64,000 bases of DNA from Pontibacter sp. HSC-36F09 (GCF_024171605.1 NZ_JALKAA010000003.1:310001-374000), one strand, 5' to 3'; shown: positions 1-9,764, counted from the stretch's first letter. A program made the numbers and translations. Notes: a model not told the origin generated them from the sequence alone.

Positions 1-216
1 GCTTTCGGTGAGCGCACTACGCTAAATCAATTGTGGAACAGAATCACAGAGATCGCAGGAATTGAGTTGACCCCAGAATATAGGGAAGAACGGAAAGGCG
101 ATGTAAGGCATAGTTTAGCCGATATTTCGAAAGCACATGCTTTGTTTGGTTATACACCTGCCTATTCAGTTCCAGATGGTCTTTATTTAGCATATCAATG
201 GTATAATGATATTTAA
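1..216 (+). CDS. NAD-dependent sugar epimerase, C-terminal end (partial)
   Basis: This is the last 71 codons of a gene that begins before the window; the frame is open from base 1 to the TAA at 214-216. The tail carries AFGERTTLNQLW and KGDVRHSLADISKAHALFGY followed by a YQWYNDI end. That is the usual C-terminus of extended short-chain dehydrogenases acting on UDP-N-acetylhexosamines (WbpP/TviC-type 4-epimerases), which make sugar nucleotides for surface polysaccharides. A TTG at 31 is only an internal codon. It heads the polysaccharide cluster that follows. The family call is good, but the exact substrate cannot be read from the tail alone. Confidence 0.8.
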   Translation, partial: AFGERTTLNQLWNRITEIAGIELTPEYREERKGDVRHSLADISKAHALFGYTPAYSVPDGLYLAYQWYNDI

Positions 217-261
217 ATATAGATCATGTTCATAAATTACTATTAAGGAAAATACATTGTC

Positions 262-855
262 ATGTATAATATATTAAGAAAGTTATATTCTCAATATTTG
301 AAATTTAAATTTAGAAAATTAGGAGTGTTTGATAACTCCGTTGATTTTTCTAAACATACTAGCTTAAAGCTAATAGATGGTAGTAGAAAAGACGATATAG
401 TTATTGGTTCAAAATGTAGAATTTACTGCAGCCTTATTACACAAAGTGGAGGTAAAATTTTTATCGAAGATAATGTTAAAATTGGTCATCATTCGATAAT
501 AGGCTCTGTTAAAAATATTCTGATCAAAAAAGGAACGGCAATTGCAGATGGGGTCAAAATATTTGATAATAATAATCATCCCATACATCCCGAGGACCGT
601 TTAAAAATGTACAATTCACCTTGGGATTCCCCTTATAGGAAATGGAAATTCTCAGTTTCGAAACCCATAATAATTGGAGAAAATGTTTGGATAGGTCAAG
701 GCGTTAGAATAAATAAAGGGGTAACTATTGGAGATAATTCTATTATTGCTTCTGGCGCAATTGTAACTAAAGATGTACCTGCAAATGCAATAGCTGCTGG
801 TAATCCAGCTAAAATTGTAAAAACGGATATACAGAACGAACCCAGAACATTATGA
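262..855 (+). CDS. Hexapeptide-repeat acyltransferase (LbH family)
   Basis: A 197-residue protein with left-handed beta-helix hexapeptide repeats: runs such as IFIEDNVKIGHHSIIG, then IIIGENVWIGQGVRINKGVTIGDNSIIASGAIVTKDVPANAIAAGNPAKIVK in pieces. The C-terminal AGNPAKI signature is that of the CysE/LacA/NodL O-acetyltransferases. It probably acetylates a sugar of the capsule or O-antigen repeat unit in the cytoplasm. The ATG start is preceded by an AT-rich leader. The stop overlaps the next ATG (ATGA at 852-855), showing translational coupling to the flippase gene. Acceptor sugar unknown. Confidence 0.85.
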   Translation: MYNILRKLYSQYLKFKFRKLGVFDNSVDFSKHTSLKLIDGSRKDDIVIGSKCRIYCSLITQSGGKIFIEDNVKIGHHSIIGSVKNILIKKGTAIADGVKIFDNNNHPIHPEDRLKMYNSPWDSPYRKWKFSVSKPIIIGENVWIGQGVRINKGVTIGDNSIIASGAIVTKDVPANAIAAGNPAKIVKTDIQNEPRTL

Positions 856-2105
856 TAAAGAAATTATCAGCAATGGTTTCTTACAGTTTTATAGCTGTTG
901 TGCTGACTTTTGTATTTCAAACATTAGCTACACACATTCTGACTACTCATGAATATGGAATATTAGCTAAATGGATAACTGATATTGGTTATTTAAGCGT
1001 TTTCTTTATACTTGGACTTGACTCTTCTTTACTCTACCATGCTAAATTGGGAGAATCAATAGAAAGGAACATTACAAAAAATATCATTGTATATTTTACA
1101 ATGCTTGTATTGAGCCTTATTGCAATTTCTATATTACAGGTAGACAAACTATATTACATAACTCTATCAATTAGTATTTTCTTTATTGCTATAGTAGGTT
1201 TAGTCAGAGCTAGTTATCAATTCAACCAGAACTTTAAAGTATATAACATACTTTCAATTATAAAACCTTTATTTATTCTTATAGCTTTTCTCTTATTGTT
1301 TTTTAAAGGAGAGATTGTTAATTATCAAACTGCATTAATTATTTATTCATTAATGAGCTTGATTGCAAGTGTATGTATTGTCTTAATTTATTTGAAAAAT
1401 AATACCTTTTACCTAGCTGATAGTAAAATTCTTGATAAGAGTTACTATTCTTATGGGATTAGAAGCATACTTAATAAGGTTTTGTCTCTTACATTATATG
1501 CTTCAACTGTGTATTGCATTACTGCTTTATTGGATTTTCAAATAGTTGCGTACTTTTTTGTAGCTAGTAGTATTTCAAAAATTGTATGGGTAGTTCCAGA
1601 TTCAGTCGGTAATTTGCTATATCCAAGGTTTTTAAAAATTCATAGTAAAAAAGACGATGAAATTGCGCTTAATGAGATGTACTATTATGCACAAGTGGTG
1701 TTTATAATTAACATAGCATGTATTATGCTCTTCTTTCTTTTAGGCCCTACAGTTTTGAGTATACTATATGATAGTACCTATTCTGTTAATTATTTTCCAA
1801 TACTTATATTATTGTTTGGAAATCAAGGAATGGTATATTACAAATTGATCAGTAGGTATCTTGCATCTAAAAACTATTGGAAACCACTCTATCTATCTTT
1901 AGCTGTTGGAGTATTTACAAATGTTATTTCTAATTATATATTATTAGAAAGGTTTGGATTGATTGGTGCGGCTATTAGCACGTCACTATCATTTTGGGCT
2001 TGTGGATTGACAATAAGCTTCTTCGTAAGAGATAGTCTATTCAAGTTTTTAAATTTAGAATCTCTATATAGATCTTTTACAAACAAAAAAGTTTTAAAAG
2101 TATAG
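852..2105 (+). CDS. Wzx-like polysaccharide flippase (MATE/MOP superfamily)
   Basis: A 417-residue, strongly hydrophobic protein with about twelve predicted membrane helices and the N-terminal pattern seen in O-antigen/teichoic-acid repeat-unit flippases (an early ILTTHEYGILAKW stretch after helix 1 and ERFGLIGAAISTSLSFW in the last third). It should move undecaprenyl-pyrophosphate-linked repeat units across the inner membrane. It starts at an ATG overlapping the upstream stop codon and is followed after about 10 bp by the Wzy-like gene. Its codons are very AT-rich like the rest of this block. The family assignment rests on topology and context rather than catalytic residues. Confidence 0.82.
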   Translation: MIKKLSAMVSYSFIAVVLTFVFQTLATHILTTHEYGILAKWITDIGYLSVFFILGLDSSLLYHAKLGESIERNITKNIIVYFTMLVLSLIAISILQVDKLYYITLSISIFFIAIVGLVRASYQFNQNFKVYNILSIIKPLFILIAFLLLFFKGEIVNYQTALIIYSLMSLIASVCIVLIYLKNNTFYLADSKILDKSYYSYGIRSILNKVLSLTLYASTVYCITALLDFQIVAYFFVASSISKIVWVVPDSVGNLLYPRFLKIHSKKDDEIALNEMYYYAQVVFIINIACIMLFFLLGPTVLSILYDSTYSVNYFPILILLFGNQGMVYYKLISRYLASKNYWKPLYLSLAVGVFTNVISNYILLERFGLIGAAISTSLSFWACGLTISFFVRDSLFKFLNLESLYRSFTNKKVLKV

Positions 2106-2115
2106 TCAATTATTG

Positions 2116-3294
2116 ATGAGTAGATTGTTTTGGATGTTAAGCATTATTACTATTCCATTATTAATGCTTAGAGTTTTTAGGTTTAATGAAATCCCTTTGA
2201 CACATGCTTTTTTATTTTTAGCTGGATTATTTAATATCAAGCTTCTACTAAAAGATAGAATATTTAAGGTTGAAAAGTCATTCTATTTACTTTATGGGGC
2301 TTTTATCCTCCTAGCTATTATTGATTTAACAAGAGCTGTAAGCAATGAAATTACTTATTTTTTTGAACTAAAATTAATAATATTATTAGTTGCATTGAAA
2401 CTTTATTCTTTCTTAATGTTTAAGTATAGTATAAATTTTTTTTTAAAATACCTATCCATCAGTTCTACAATAATTTTAGTATTACTTCTTTTCAGATCTA
2501 TCTATATCTATAATGCCCCTTTCTTCGTGGTAGACTCTGAGCAAATTACTGAATCAGGTAAAAATCAAGTAGCATTCTATCTTGCATTGATAATACCTTG
2601 CCTTTTTTGGTACTTAAGACAGCATAATGATTTTGGGTATAAAAAAATGCTATTAACGGCATGTTTATTAATACATTTATTTGCTGCAATTTATGTGCAA
2701 TCTAAGGGGCTATTAATCACTTTAATAGCTGGTTTGGGAATTACTTTTTATCTATTTAACAGAGATAAAATTAAAATTACTACAATTCCTAAAGTTGTTC
2801 TATTAGCTTTAGGCCTTTTATATTTTGTAATTTATACTGATGCAATAGAACTAGATGGTTTTGTTGATGAATTGGTAAGTTTATATCAAGGCGATATTGA
2901 ATCTAATAATTCATCTTCTGAAAGATATCATCTTGCTTTTGCAAGCCTAAATTATTTTGCAGACAGTCCGTGGGTAGGTATAGGAACTAATAATTTTGCT
3001 GGTATAGAATCAAAAGCAACTCATAACACTTATTTACAAATTTTAGCTGAAAATGGATTTTTAGGTTTCATTTTATTTATCTCTTTTTTCTGTTATAGTA
3101 TTTATCATTTAATAAAAAATAGTATTAAAGAAAATTATTTTTTATTAAGTATAAATACTTTGGTTTCATTGCTTGTTTATTTGTTTTTTATAAATGGTTT
3201 TTTTAATGCAATTACTGTAATAGTTTTAGCTATGGTTATTTATTATGAGAAGCATAGACTTTTTAAATTTAATTTGAATAAAGGTGTCGTCTAA
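2116..3294 (+). CDS. O-antigen ligase/polymerase-like membrane protein (Wzy)
   Basis: A polytopic protein of about 392 residues with ten or more hydrophobic segments. The Wzy_C-type region is visible as SSSERYHLAFASLNYFADSP, WVGIGTNNFAG and THNTYLQILAENGFLG, with a conserved His in HNTYLQ. Such proteins join repeat units on the lipid carrier or onto lipid A core on the periplasmic side. The ATG at 2116 is preferred over the TTG one codon upstream at 2113. The 3' end overlaps the following glycosyltransferase start by 11 bases. Whether it is polymerase or ligase is undecidable from sequence. Confidence 0.8.
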   Translation: MSRLFWMLSIITIPLLMLRVFRFNEIPLTHAFLFLAGLFNIKLLLKDRIFKVEKSFYLLYGAFILLAIIDLTRAVSNEITYFFELKLIILLVALKLYSFLMFKYSINFFLKYLSISSTIILVLLLFRSIYIYNAPFFVVDSEQITESGKNQVAFYLALIIPCLFWYLRQHNDFGYKKMLLTACLLIHLFAAIYVQSKGLLITLIAGLGITFYLFNRDKIKITTIPKVVLLALGLLYFVIYTDAIELDGFVDELVSLYQGDIESNNSSSERYHLAFASLNYFADSPWVGIGTNNFAGIESKATHNTYLQILAENGFLGFILFISFFCYSIYHLIKNSIKENYFLLSINTLVSLLVYLFFINGFFNAITVIVLAMVIYYEKHRLFKFNLNKGVV

Positions 3295-4438
3295 TAAACT
3301 CTTACTACATGCTTGGACTGTTGTGTCCATTAATAAGATTTATTATCTTCCATACACTCATTGGATTTATCTTAATGAAATTGTTCGGTATTATGATAAA
3401 ATAACTCTTCTGGCACCTGTACTTGTAAAAGACGGGTTGGAAGATGATAGCATGTTACCAATTTCTGAACTAGGGAATATCGATGTTTATGCCTTACCAT
3501 ACTCAAGTGGCTATATATCTGCAATACCCAAAATAAGAGCATATATGCAAGCTTACAGAAATCTTGTGGGCTATGATTATGTATATCTGCGTTATCCTGT
3601 GCCTTTTGGTTGGTTAAGCAAGCTTTATTTAAAGAGTACTAAAAGAATAATTCACTTTGTTGGTGATCCTATTGATGCCGCAATCAACAATCCTAATTTT
3701 AGTGCAATTAAGAAAAAGGCCTTAGTTTCATTTTTCATGCCGGAACACCTAGCTTACATGTGGGCATGTAGGGGCGCAAGAGTTTATACAAATGGGTTTC
3801 ATTTAAAAAATAAGCTAAGTAAATATGGTGTGGATGCTTCGGCACTAATATCTTCGACACTAAATAAGCATGACTTTTATTTCGAAGCACATAAAGCAAT
3901 TGTAGAAGAATCTCCTAAACTTTTATATGTTGGATATTTGCGGAAAGCTAAGGGAGTTGAAACTATTGTAAAAGCTTTGAAAAAAGTTCATGCAACCTAT
4001 CCTACTGCAACTCTTACAATTGTAGGTAAAGGGGAATTCGAGACAGACCTTATAAATCTTACTAAACAACTAGGTTTGTCGGACTTTGTAAACTTTGCTG
4101 GGCATGTAGACAATCGAGATTCGTTGAATAAAATTTTTAGAAGTCATGATATTTTTTGTTTTGCAAGTTTATCTGAAGGTTCACCAAGAGTTGTGTTAGA
4201 AGCCATGGCAAACGGAATAAATGTATTAAGTACACCAGTTGGTGCCTTGCCTTCTACATTTTCAGATTATAAGGAAATTATTTATGCTAACTATAATGAT
4301 GAGGTTAGTTTCGCAGATAAGATTCAAAGCCTTATATCTGATCAGGAATTATTTAATGCTATTAGATTTAATGCATTTAATAAAGTAAAAGATTATACTA
4401 TTGAAAAATTCTTAAAAACCATTTTCAATGATAATTAA
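3284..4438 (+). CDS. Glycosyltransferase family 4-like (GT-B)
   Basis: A 384-residue GT-B fold transferase. The C-terminal half has the family-4 signatures KLLYVGYLRKAKGVETIVKAL, ATLTIVGKGEFETDL and the donor-site segment FCFASLSEGSPRVVLEAMANG with the E-x7-E arrangement. It transfers a sugar from a nucleotide donor to the growing lipid-linked unit on the cytoplasmic face. The start is a GTG overlapping the upstream gene by 11 bp, and the stop overlaps the next ATG, so the block is translated as one coupled operon. Donor and acceptor unknown. Confidence 0.88.
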   Translation: MSSNKLLLHAWTVVSINKIYYLPYTHWIYLNEIVRYYDKITLLAPVLVKDGLEDDSMLPISELGNIDVYALPYSSGYISAIPKIRAYMQAYRNLVGYDYVYLRYPVPFGWLSKLYLKSTKRIIHFVGDPIDAAINNPNFSAIKKKALVSFFMPEHLAYMWACRGARVYTNGFHLKNKLSKYGVDASALISSTLNKHDFYFEAHKAIVEESPKLLYVGYLRKAKGVETIVKALKKVHATYPTATLTIVGKGEFETDLINLTKQLGLSDFVNFAGHVDNRDSLNKIFRSHDIFCFASLSEGSPRVVLEAMANGINVLSTPVGALPSTFSDYKEIIYANYNDEVSFADKIQSLISDQELFNAIRFNAFNKVKDYTIEKFLKTIFNDN

Positions 4439-4934
4439 AATTTCAATTCTTTATTCTTGGTTTGTTAGAATGGTTACTATAATGTTACCTAACATACCTA
4501 TATTTATGCGGTTTAGGGGATTTTTATACTCTTTAATGATGAAAGATTGCGGTAAGAACTTTCAAGTTTCTTCTTCAACTGTGATTAATTCTTTGACTAA
4601 ATTATCTGTTGGTAAAAATGTTTATATCGGTCCTAATACAATTGTTATAGGTCAAGATATTGAGATTAACGATGAAGTTTTAATAGGACCCAGTTCGTTG
4701 CTATCAACAGGAAATCATACTATGAAAAATGATTCTTTCAGATTTGGTCCTCCTAAAAGAGGGCAAATAATAATTGGTAGAGGCGCTTGGATTGCTGGTA
4801 ACTGTTCAGTTGTTTCCGGTGCTATTTTACCTGCTGCATCTGTATTAGCAGCAGGTTCTGTTTTAAATAAAGCGTACATGGAGTCTCATTCTATGTATGC
4901 TGGTGTGCCGGCTAAGTATATAAAAAAACTGTGA
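4428..4934 (+). CDS. Hexapeptide-repeat acyltransferase (second copy)
   Basis: A 168-residue left-handed beta-helix transferase, distinct from the one at 262-855. Repeats include VGKNVYIGPNTIVIGQDIEI and IIIGRGAWIAGNCSVVSGA, ending in the diagnostic MYAGVPAKYIKKL. It likely O-acetylates or otherwise acylates the polysaccharide. The ATG lies inside the end of the preceding glycosyltransferase gene (11-bp overlap), and the CapA-like gene follows after 9 bp. Two different acyltransferases in one cluster suggest two acylation sites on the repeat unit. Confidence 0.83.
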   Translation: MIIKISILYSWFVRMVTIMLPNIPIFMRFRGFLYSLMMKDCGKNFQVSSSTVINSLTKLSVGKNVYIGPNTIVIGQDIEINDEVLIGPSSLLSTGNHTMKNDSFRFGPPKRGQIIIGRGAWIAGNCSVVSGAILPAASVLAAGSVLNKAYMESHSMYAGVPAKYIKKL

Positions 4935-4943
4935 AGTTTAATT

Positions 4944-6089
4944 ATGAGAAATAACCAAGCTATAGATATTTTAATAACAGGTGATATTTGTATACGTTAT
5001 CGTGCTAAGAGCCTTTTAGATGAGGGACGAGGAAATGAGATAGCTGACATCACACAATTTAGTGATGTTGATTATAAACTTACTAACCTAGAAGCTCCTT
5101 TAGTTGATGATGGTTACCCACTTTTAAAAACTGGGCCTAGTTTAAAAAATCCAACGTCAAGTCTTAATCTCATTAAAAGCATGGGATTCAATCTCTTGTG
5201 TTTGGCTAATAACCATATTATGGATTACGGTTGTGAAGGGCTTAATAATACGATTAAACTATGTGAATTAGAAGGAATACCTTTTATCGGAGCTGGTGCA
5301 AATTCTAACAAAGCTTCTACTCCATTCTTTATAAATAAAGCAGGCCAAAAAATTGCTATTATTAATATTGCTGAAAATGAATTTGGTGAAGCTACAATAG
5401 ATTCGCCTGGATTCTATGCTTATGAGGCAATAAATGCATATAACTCTATAAGGGAAATTAAAGGAACAGTGGATCATGTTGTAGTTGTTTTTCATGGAGG
5501 TCATGAACATCATCAATTACCCAGTCCAGAGATTCAGAAAAGATACAGATTTTTAATTGATTCTGGAGCTTCAGTTGTTGTTGCTCATCATACTCACTGT
5601 TTCAGTGGCTACGAAAAATATAATGGTGGTCTAATTTCGTACAGCTTGGGAAATTTTATTTTTGATCACCCTAAAAAGAGAAATGATATTTGGAACTATG
5701 GGTACGCCCTCAAGCTTACTTTTGAAACAGGCTTTGAGCCTAATTTTGAAATATATCCATATTCACAGTGTGATAAAGAAGCTAAAGTTGTTTTCTTAGA
5801 GGGCGAGGAAAAGAAAATATTTTTTAATAAAATTTCTGAAATCAATAGTGTCATTTTGAATGAAGAGAGGTTAACTAATGAGTGGAGGAAATATCTAGAA
5901 GTTAATTACAAAAAATATTTAACTTATTTAGAAGTTCCTAATTATAAATATTTAAGAGGAGCAAGATTGTACAAGCTTCTACCAAGCTTTATTTCTAAGA
6001 CCCATAAAGCACTTTTATTAAATATGGTAAGATGCGACTCTCATAATGAAATTTTCAAATTTGCCTTAAAAAAGAGCGTTTTTAAGTAA
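4944..6089 (+). CDS. CapA-family protein (PGA_cap metallophosphatase-like)
   Basis: A 381-residue protein with the PGA_cap (CapA/PgsA) pattern: ILITGDICIR near the N-terminus, YKLTNLEAPL, LLCLANNHIMDYG (residues about 90-102), VVVVFHGGHEH, VVVAHHTHCFSG and ISYSLGNFIF. These Asp/Asn/His motifs match a calcineurin-like metal site. Family members are linked to poly-gamma-glutamate or polysaccharide capsule production, though the reaction is often unproven. No signal peptide is evident, unlike classical membrane-anchored CapA. It follows the acyltransferase in the same operon. Confidence 0.85.
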   Translation: MRNNQAIDILITGDICIRYRAKSLLDEGRGNEIADITQFSDVDYKLTNLEAPLVDDGYPLLKTGPSLKNPTSSLNLIKSMGFNLLCLANNHIMDYGCEGLNNTIKLCELEGIPFIGAGANSNKASTPFFINKAGQKIAIINIAENEFGEATIDSPGFYAYEAINAYNSIREIKGTVDHVVVVFHGGHEHHQLPSPEIQKRYRFLIDSGASVVVAHHTHCFSGYEKYNGGLISYSLGNFIFDHPKKRNDIWNYGYALKLTFETGFEPNFEIYPYSQCDKEAKVVFLEGEEKKIFFNKISEINSVILNEERLTNEWRKYLEVNYKKYLTYLEVPNYKYLRGARLYKLLPSFISKTHKALLLNMVRCDSHNEIFKFALKKSVFK

Positions 6090-6356
6090 GACTAAATTCT
6101 TCTAGCTTAGTATTGGTTTTACTTAGAATTTTATTTTTTTTAGTTTTACAAATTTCATAATGCTATGAGTATTGTATAAACTATTATTTTTTCTACTTGT
6201 AAGGTTTCAATATAGATAGTTTTAAAATCAGTAGGCAAGTAATATCTAATTTTAATTTTGGATATGTATGGATTGTGCATCTAAATTTATAAGTAATAGG
6301 AGTTTGTAAGCAGTAAGTAAATCTAAATGAACTGCCGGTAATTTTTATTGAATATA
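6090..6356. other. AT-rich spacer in polysaccharide cluster
   Basis: About 265 bases between the CapA-like gene and the adenylate-forming enzyme. It is very AT-rich with stops in all frames. No hairpin terminator with a clear U-tract and no convincing promoter could be picked out, but it breaks the otherwise overlapping gene order, so a separate transcription start for the next gene is likely. Confidence 0.4.
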
Positions 6357-7652
6357 ATGAATAATATTATAAGCAAAATAGTATATAATTTAGGTGTCAA
6401 TTTTAGAAATCCCTCAATTAAGCAGTCACTTGCTTGGCTTAAGGAAACAGATAATTTTAGCCTAGAGGAACTTGAAGCAATTCAATTGCAAAAATGTAAG
6501 GAACTGTTAGCTTTTTCTTACAAGTACTCTAAATTTTATAAAAAACTATTTGATGAAATAAATTTTACACCTAGCCAACTAAAGGCCTTAGAAGATTTGA
6601 AGTTAATACCAACAATTAACAAGAAAACATTAATTCTTCATAATGCTGACATAAGAACATCTTACTCATTTAATAAGGTTAATGAAGTTGAGACTTCAGG
6701 AACTTCTGGGGAGTCTTTAAAATTCTATAAGGATGAACTTTGGGACTCAAAAAATAGAGCTGCTTTGTTTAGGTATTATAGTTGGTATAATGTTAAACCA
6801 TGGGAAAAAAACGGTTATTTCTGGGGTTATAATGTTGATAAAAGTAAAATCTTCAAAACTCGAATTTTAGATTTTCTTCAAAATAGATTTAGAATATTTT
6901 CTTATAAAGAAGACGAGATAAAAGCGTTTACATCGAAACTTGAGAAAGCAACTTATCTACATGGTTATTCATCTATGATATATGGAGTAGCTAAAGTAGT
7001 AAATGAAATAGGTTTAAGTCAGAAATATAGTTTAAAGTTTATTAAAGGAACATCAGAAAAGATATATGATAAGTATCAAGACGAAGTTAGAAAAGCCTTT
7101 GGATTAAAAATAATAAGTGAATATGGGGCAGGAGAAACAGGTTTGATTGCTTTTGAATGTCCCGAGGGAGGTAGAATGCATATTAATATGCAAAATGTAA
7201 TTGTAGAAGTTGAAGACGATGAAATAATTGTTACAAATCTACTATCGAATTCATTTCCGATTATTCGTTACAAATTAGGTGATTATGTTAAATTAGCTCC
7301 TAAAAATGATAAATGTATTTGTGGAAGACAGCATCTCATTATTGACGATGTTCAAGGCCGGGTTGGAAAACTTATCATAGGTAAAGAGCATTCTTATCCT
7401 AGTTTAACATTTTATTATGTCTTTAAAAATTTAGGGTTAGAAAAGAATATTCTTCTTAATTATCAAGCTATACAATATAAGCCGGGTTATATACAGTTAA
7501 AGATAGAGCAGAACATGCCTGAAGTTTTATCAGCAATAGATGCCGAGTTAGTTAAATACTTTAAAAATGATATAGAATTTGAAGTGATTTTCGATCAAAA
7601 ATTACATGCTATGAATGGTAAACTTAGAGACTTCATTTCTCATATTGATTAA
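6357..7652 (+). CDS. CapK-like adenylate-forming enzyme (phenylacetate-CoA ligase family)
   Basis: A 431-residue protein of the PaaK/CapK/F390-synthetase-like family. The AMP-binding P-loop is seen as VETSGTSGESLKFYKD (about residues 110-125) and the A5-like ISEYGAGETGLIAFEC is clear. A cysteine pair in KCICGRQH resembles the usual zinc-like site. In capsule clusters such enzymes activate a carboxylic acid for attachment to the polymer. The ATG at 6357 is preferred to a TTG at 6348. The neighbouring acyltransferases and glycosyltransferases support a surface-polymer role. The substrate is unknown. Confidence 0.82.
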   Translation: MNNIISKIVYNLGVNFRNPSIKQSLAWLKETDNFSLEELEAIQLQKCKELLAFSYKYSKFYKKLFDEINFTPSQLKALEDLKLIPTINKKTLILHNADIRTSYSFNKVNEVETSGTSGESLKFYKDELWDSKNRAALFRYYSWYNVKPWEKNGYFWGYNVDKSKIFKTRILDFLQNRFRIFSYKEDEIKAFTSKLEKATYLHGYSSMIYGVAKVVNEIGLSQKYSLKFIKGTSEKIYDKYQDEVRKAFGLKIISEYGAGETGLIAFECPEGGRMHINMQNVIVEVEDDEIIVTNLLSNSFPIIRYKLGDYVKLAPKNDKCICGRQHLIIDDVQGRVGKLIIGKEHSYPSLTFYYVFKNLGLEKNILLNYQAIQYKPGYIQLKIEQNMPEVLSAIDAELVKYFKNDIEFEVIFDQKLHAMNGKLRDFISHID

Positions 7653-7758
7653 AACAATCTATGAGGTAATTCTTGTACTCTTCTCCCATTAATTTATATT
7701 TTTATATATCACTTGTGTATCGGTTGGTAAATCAAATAGCTTTTTTTATTTAATAATA

Positions 7759-8502
7759 ATGATTTCAATAGTTACTGCTGCTTATAATTGTGAATTGTAC
7801 ATTTCTGAAACAATTAGATCTGTACAAACTCAGACATATGAAGATTGGGAATTGATAATTGTAGACGATCACTCTACTGATAAAACAAACAAGGTTATTC
7901 TTAAAGCAGCTGAGTCAGATAAAAGAATTAAGTACATCTATAACGAAAATAATCTAGGTCCAGCAAAAACTAGAAACAGAGGTATAGAGTTTGCTAAAGG
8001 TCAATATTTGACATTTTTAGATGGAGATGATTTATGGTTGCCTACTTTTCTTGAAGTCTCTTTAAGATTTATGGCCAATAATAACTGTGTATTTACGTTT
8101 GCCTCATATAAGAGAGTAGATGAAGAACTAAACCCTTTGTTATCTGATTTTATTGTGCCAGATAAGGTTTCCTATTCAGACATTCTTAAAACTTGTTCAA
8201 TTTCTTGTCTCACTGCATTTATCGATATTAGTAAAGTGGGAAAGCATTATATGCCTGATTTAAAAAAGCGCCAAGATTTCGTATTATGGCTTTCAATTCT
8301 TAAAAAGATAGACTTTGCTTATGGTATTAAAGAACCATTAGCTATTTATCGTATTAGAAAAGGATCGGTATCCAGAAATAAATTTAAGGCTTTACAATAT
8401 AATTGGAGAGTATATAGGGATGTAGAAAAATTTAACTTACTCAGGTCTACATATTATGCTAGTCACTATATCTACAATGGCTTAAGAAAATACGCACGTT
8501 AA
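7759..8502 (+). CDS. Family 2 glycosyltransferase (GT-A)
   Basis: A 247-residue GT-A enzyme starting MISIVTAAYNCELYISETI, with IIVDDHSTDKT, the GPAKTRNRGIEFAKG segment and the metal/donor site LTFLDGDDLWLPTFL. This is the standard WcaA-type family-2 layout, and the single domain fills the normal length. The late FVLWLSILKK (ED/D-x-x-W-L-like) is the usual catalytic-base region. It should extend the lipid-linked repeat unit. It is the last gene of the AT-rich island, and the next gene returns to the window's normal composition. Confidence 0.88.
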   Translation: MISIVTAAYNCELYISETIRSVQTQTYEDWELIIVDDHSTDKTNKVILKAAESDKRIKYIYNENNLGPAKTRNRGIEFAKGQYLTFLDGDDLWLPTFLEVSLRFMANNNCVFTFASYKRVDEELNPLLSDFIVPDKVSYSDILKTCSISCLTAFIDISKVGKHYMPDLKKRQDFVLWLSILKKIDFAYGIKEPLAIYRIRKGSVSRNKFKALQYNWRVYRDVEKFNLLRSTYYASHYIYNGLRKYAR

Positions 8503-8667
8503 CTTTTGAGCAAGTTTGAGCTTGAATTCTATTATAAATGATTACACTGTTTGATGTAGACAAATAATAACATAAATTGCACTCAAAATTCATATATTAC
8601 ATATTTTAGCATTTTTAATAAGCATAGTTATATATGAAATCTTGACGAGTTTTCGCTAGTGCTAATT

Positions 8668-9744
8668 ATGATACAAACTTTTACGTTCTTTCTAACTGCA
8701 TTTATCATCACCTATTTTGCAGTTCCTTCAGTTATAAAAGTAGCTTCTATCCGCAATCTTTTCGACGAACCCGACGAGCGAAAGCTGCACAAGAATACAA
8801 TCCCCGCACTTGGTGGTGTTGCTATTTTTGCAGGTATATTCTTTTCTGTTTTGTTCTGGGCTGAAGAGTTCAATTTCAGTCTCTTGCGTTGGATTATGCT
8901 GTCACTAGTTATCATTTTTCTGCTTGGTCTGAAAGATGATATTGTAGCAATCGACCCGATGAAGAAACTAATTGGCTTGCTAGTGGCTTCAGGATTAGTG
9001 ATTGTGTACGGCGATATTCGTATCATGGGCTTCCATGGCTTGCTAGGGATAAGCGAGTTACCATATTTAATTAGCGTGCTATTTACGCTGTTTGTTTTTA
9101 TAGTTATTATCAATGCAGTAAATCTCATTGATGGGATTAACGGTTTGGCAGGTGGTATTGGTACAATTGCCTCACTTGCCTTTGGTACGCTATTTCTGTT
9201 AAATGACCACAATAATGCGGCTGCTTTTGCTTTTGCTACTGCTGGTTCCCTCTTAGCCTTTTTGCGATATAATTTCTCATCCGCAAAAATTTTCATGGGA
9301 GATGGTGGGGCCTTAGTAATAGGTTTTATGCTTTCAGTACTGAGTACCCGATTTATGAACAGTGACATCACATTGGGGTTAATTTCAGATGTGTCAGTTT
9401 CTAAGCCTCTCGTGGCCTTAGCTATCCTGATCATTCCTTTGGTAGATACTTTACGTGTATTCACCATAAGGATTCTAAATAAACGATCACCATTCAGTGC
9501 TGACAGGAACCACTTGCATCACCAATTACTGGATTTGGGTATGAGTCACAGAAGAGCCGCTGTGGTACTGTATTCGGCTAATATCTATTTTATTGTTCTA
9601 ACTCTTGCCTCTCAAATTTTGGGTGCGCATACGGTATTATTTCTGATGGTTCTAACTGCTTTTGTATTCAGTCAAATACCTGCTTTAATTTTACGTAATA
9701 GAAACGCTGAAACTGTAATTGAAATTAAGCGACAAGTGATGTAG
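8668..9744 (+). CDS. MraY/WecA-family undecaprenyl-phosphate sugar-phosphate transferase
   Basis: A 358-residue integral membrane protein with about ten helices. Signatures of the polyprenyl-phosphate GlcNAc-1-phosphate transferase family are present: FDEPDERKLHKNTIPALGG near residue 30, LGLKDDI (the DD motif), NLIDGINGLAGG, IFMGDGGAL and RNHLHHQLLDLGMSHR (the HHH-like motif). It initiates lipid-linked glycan synthesis by loading the first sugar phosphate. An alternative GTG start lies at 8659. Composition is less AT-rich than the upstream cluster, so it may be the resident core gene next to a variable locus. A strong terminator follows. WecA versus TagO naming is not resolvable. Confidence 0.88.
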   Translation: MIQTFTFFLTAFIITYFAVPSVIKVASIRNLFDEPDERKLHKNTIPALGGVAIFAGIFFSVLFWAEEFNFSLLRWIMLSLVIIFLLGLKDDIVAIDPMKKLIGLLVASGLVIVYGDIRIMGFHGLLGISELPYLISVLFTLFVFIVIINAVNLIDGINGLAGGIGTIASLAFGTLFLLNDHNNAAAFAFATAGSLLAFLRYNFSSAKIFMGDGGALVIGFMLSVLSTRFMNSDITLGLISDVSVSKPLVALAILIIPLVDTLRVFTIRILNKRSPFSADRNHLHHQLLDLGMSHRRAAVVLYSANIYFIVLTLASQILGAHTVLFLMVLTAFVFSQIPALILRNRNAETVIEIKRQVM

Positions 9745-9764
9745 CGAGAGCTTTACATTAGAAG

